Assembly: GCA_015064685.1 (NCBI GenBank)
Contig: SVRT01000001.1
Span: forward strand, 165,000-228,999
Source: Oscillospiraceae bacterium
GTDB taxonomy: Bacteria > Bacillota > Clostridia > Oscillospirales > CAG-272
Direction of reading: 5' to 3'
Length of the DNA: 64,000 nucleotides
Shown: positions 62,658 to 64,000 of the stretch, in pieces
How positions within the stretch are numbered: the stretch's first letter is position 1
Layout: each line of letters starts with the position of its first letter
Made by a program: the position numbers and the translations under genes
The notes under the pieces: generated by a model
Told to the model about the DNA's origin: nothing
Seen by the model: only the letters and a program-made list of their open reading frames with translations
Database searches by the model: none

Positions 62658-62686
62658 TTGACAAAAAAGGAATTATATTGTATAAT
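62658..62686 (+). promoter_or_regulatory. Full-consensus promoter of the tRNA-Leu locus
   Basis: TTGACA (62658-62663), 17 bases, TATAAT (62681-62686). Transcription would start near 62693. The leader holds CCGAAAAGTAAG twice (18 bp apart) and a perfect CTCGGAG-N6-CTCCGAG hairpin. The stretch 62504-62657 shows nothing else. Confidence 0.85.
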
Positions 62687-62787
62687 ATCATATGTTGCGG
62701 AGTATGCCGAAAAGTAAGATTTATCCGAAAAGTAAGCACCGCCTCGGAGACCCTGCTCCGAGTAAAAATCAAAGGTAAATAAAATAT

Positions 62788-62903
62788 GCGGGTATGGTGG
62801 AATTGCGACGGTGCGAAGCACCTCGGTAAGCAAGGCGAAGCCTTGCGGATGCAGACTGCTCTTGATTCAGGTTCCGGTGGAACATGTCTCAGCTGATCCC
62901 GCA
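62788..62903 (+). pseudogene. Broken tRNA-Leu-like copy with hairpin insertion
   Basis: Starts GCGGGTATGGTGGAATTG like the intact tRNA-Leu, then about 45 extra bases forming GGTGC-GAA-GCACC and GCAAGGC-GAA-GCCTTGC hairpins, then GCAGAC and a TTGATTCAGGTTC region like the anticodon arm. It ends ATCCCGC without CCA; the acceptor pairs only five of seven positions. Confidence 0.6.
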
Positions 62904-62916
62904 CACAACTTAATAT

Positions 62917-63003
62917 GCGGGTATGGCGGAATTGGCAGACGCGCTAGATTCAGGTTCTAGTGAGGTTACCTTCGTGCAGGTTCAAGTCCTGTTACCCGCA
63001 CCA
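62917..63003 (+). tRNA. tRNA-Leu (anticodon CAG)
   Basis: 87 bases. Acceptor GCGGGTA pairs with TACCCGC (62993-62999), discriminator A63000 and encoded CCA. Anticodon arm CTAGA-TTCAGGT-TCTAG gives anticodon CAG; a long variable arm (TGAGGTTACCTTCGT) and T-loop GTTCAAGTCC confirm tRNA-Leu. Confidence 0.95.
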
Positions 63004-63121
63004 ACACAAAAGGAGGCTTTGTGCCTCCTTTTGTGTTGGTCTGTGTGACAGGCTCACGAAGGACCCGTTACCTGAAATCTTGGATTTCAGGTGTTAGTTC
63101 AAAGTCCTGTTACCCGCACCA
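63004..63121 (+). repeat. 118-bp tandem unit 1 after tRNA-Leu
   Basis: With the preceding CCA, a 17-bp stem CCAACACAAAAGGAGGC/GCCTCCTTTTGTGTTGG with loop TTTGT, then a hairpin CCTGAAATC-TTG-GATTTCAGG, then TTCAAAGTCCTGTTACCCGC and ACCA, a near copy of the tRNA 3' end. Confidence 0.9.
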
Positions 63122-63239
63122 ACACAAAAGGAGGCTCGATGCCTCCTTTTGTGTTGGTCTGTGTGACAGTATCACGAAGGACCCGTTACCTGAAATCTTG
63201 GATTTCAGGTGTTAGTTCAAAGTCCTGTTACCCGCACCA
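63122..63239 (+). repeat. 118-bp tandem unit 2
   Basis: Same layout with stem loop TCGAT. Differs from unit 1 mainly in that loop and at GACAGTATCACG versus GACAGGCTCACG. Confidence 0.9.
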
Positions 63240-63357
63240 AGACAAAAGGAGGCTTTATGCCTCCTTTTGTGTTGGTCTGTGTGACAGTATCACGAAGGAC
63301 CCGTTACCTGAAATCCTGGATTTCAGGTGTTAGTTCAAAGTCCTGTTACCCGCACCA
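63240..63357 (+). repeat. 118-bp tandem unit 3
   Basis: Same layout with stem loop TTTAT; one stem mismatch (AGAC for ACAC) and AATCCTGG instead of AATCTTGG. Ends CCGCACCA at 63357. Confidence 0.9.
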
Positions 63358-63399
63358 AAAAAGAGAAGCTCAGACCGTAGGTTTGGGCTTCTCTTTTTT
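63357..63399 (+). terminator. Terminator closing the tRNA-Leu array
   Basis: AAAAAAGAGAAGCTCAGACC pairs with GGTTTGGGCTTCTCTTTTTT (two wobbles) around a GTA loop: a stem of about 20 bp with a T-run. Confidence 0.9.
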
Positions 63400-63430
63400 C
63401 GTGTTTATAGGAGTTCATGGTTCTTCACGC

Positions 63431-63522
63431 GCGGTTTGCTCGCAAACCGCCCGGAACGCCGCATAGATGTTTTGGAACATATCGCCGCATGATACGGCGG
63501 CGTTTGCGGAGAGTTCAAGTCC
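63431..63522 (+). other. Structured non-coding stretch
   Basis: Perfect GCGGTTTGC-TC-GCAAACCGC (63431-63450), AACGCCGC (63455-63462) pairing GCGGCGTT (63497-63504), and GTTCAAGTCC (63513-63522), a tRNA T-loop-like string. Possibly a decayed tRNA or an RNA; 63523-63613 shows nothing further. Confidence 0.4.
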
Positions 63523-63613
63523 AACACGCTATTTTTTCTCCCCCCACCGAGCCTCCTTTTTGCCCCCCAAATTCATCAATTATAGGGCTTTCACTCCACT
63601 TTTGAAAAAAACC

Positions 63614-63642
63614 TTGACAAGTTTTTTTGCACATGCTATACT
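63614..63642 (+). promoter_or_regulatory. Promoter of the last lipoprotein gene
   Basis: TTGACA (63614-63619), 17 bases, TATACT (63637-63642). Confidence 0.8.
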
Positions 63643-63675
63643 GACCTTACAATACTGTTTTCGGAGGAAAATGTG

Positions 63676-64000
63676 ATGAAAAAACTCGTTGCCTTTTTGC
63701 TTTGTTTGATCATGATACTTTCGCTGTTTTCATGTATGTCGAATGAAAATCAAAATGATTTATCGTCAAACGAAAACACCAGCTTATCCGATGTAAATGA
63801 TGATAGCACAGACAACGATAATACCACTCTGCAGCTCTCCAAAGCCGAGACTGCTATGAAAATGTACGAGGCAGTATTGGAGAATGAAATAAAAGTATAT
63901 GAAATAGATACTCAGGAATACAACTATTTGGCAGATTGCAGAACTCCGTACGAGAGCATTTTGCTTCGCGACTGCGGGAATTTACGCTATGCCCATACAG
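63676..64000 (+). CDS. Predicted lipoprotein (3' end outside window)
   Basis: 108 residues visible. Start ATG 63676 with GGAGG 8 bases upstream (a GTG one codon earlier is possible; the ATG at 63671 is followed by TGA). Signal sequence with lipobox LFSC (Cys about 20), an Asn/Asp/Ser linker, then an acidic domain starting SKAETAMKMYEAVLENE. Function unknown. Confidence 0.8.
   Translation, partial: MKKLVAFLLCLIMILSLFSCMSNENQNDLSSNENTSLSDVNDDSTDNDNTTLQLSKAETAMKMYEAVLENEIKVYEIDTQEYNYLADCRTPYESILLRDCGNLRYAHT

Noticed and set aside
63004..63357. CRISPR array
   Set aside because: Units are directly adjacent with almost no variable sequence, so there are no spacers; the unit is far too long and there are no cas genes.
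63021..63466. Short open frames inside the 118-bp units (PPFVLVCV-type)
   Set aside because: They arise from reading through hairpins and tRNA 3' copies; no ribosome sites.

Overview
The window reads as a chromosomal segment of a Gram-positive, low-to-mid GC member of the Clostridia (Firmicutes/Bacillota), probably an uncultured gut lineage. The reasons are gene order (hrcA-grpE-dnaK-dnaJ-prmA-rsmE; tig-clpP-clpX; lepB-rbgA-rnhB-yraN), strong Shine-Dalgarno sites before most genes, sigma-A type promoters with 17-bp spacers, and families typical of this class (DUF1540, DUF1836, IreB, CdaR-type helix-turn-helix, SPFH/NfeD). The species cannot be fixed from the sequence alone.

Layout. 1-800: the end of an SGNH hydrolase gene and a small lipoprotein. 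900-6.8 kb: heat-shock operon behind a consensus promoter with a CIRCE operator, then prmA. 6.9-9.1 kb: GH3 beta-glycosidase with its own promoter and palindromic operator. 9.3-17.9 kb: housekeeping run (rsmE, CdaR-like regulator, S41 protease, greA, small membrane proteins, pyk, ComEC-like beta-lactamase-fold protein). 17.9-27.1 kb: accessory sugar region with a DMT transporter, an esterase, a LysR regulator, a GH5-like glycosidase, a paired inverted-repeat element, fucI with a divergent AraC regulator, a shikimate-kinase-like protein, tag, and a CE6/SASA esterase. 27.1-38.3 kb, mostly minus strand: clpX, clpP, tig, metallophosphoesterase, thrC, M19 dipeptidase, yraN, rnhB, rbgA, lepB and apgM, with one plus-strand DUF1540 gene. 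38.5-48.4 kb: envelope genes, namely nfeD plus an SPFH protein, small membrane proteins, a D-Ala-D-Ala-carboxypeptidase-like protein with altered motifs, ribF, ireB, a DUF1836-NfeD fusion and an M50 protease. 48.4-61.8 kb: carbohydrate and transport genes, including CE15-like and CapA genes with a divergent AraC regulator, MFS, DMT and AGCS transporters, and an AraC-controlled operon of two Gfo/Idh/MocA oxidoreductases, a TIM-barrel isomerase, a NagB variant and NagA. 61.8-64 kb: a lone nuclease-like gene, then a tRNA-Leu locus with a broken tRNA-like copy upstream and three exact-length 118-bp tandem units downstream, each ending in a copy of the tRNA 3' end, followed by another lipoprotein gene running off the window.

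Most notable: (1) the tRNA-Leu locus with its hairpin-filled tRNA-like copy and 118-bp array; (2) the Gfo/Idh-isomerase-NagB-NagA operon, whose NagB carries Asn and Asp where the E. coli enzyme has catalytic Asp141 and Glu148; (3) a DUF1836-NfeD fusion protein whose promoter nearly duplicates the promoter/operator of the separate nfeD-SPFH operon, suggesting an autoregulated membrane regulon; (4) an S11 peptidase with Thr at the nucleophile position and NAG in place of KTG. Coordinates and motifs were read by eye; family names come from motif recognition without database searches.
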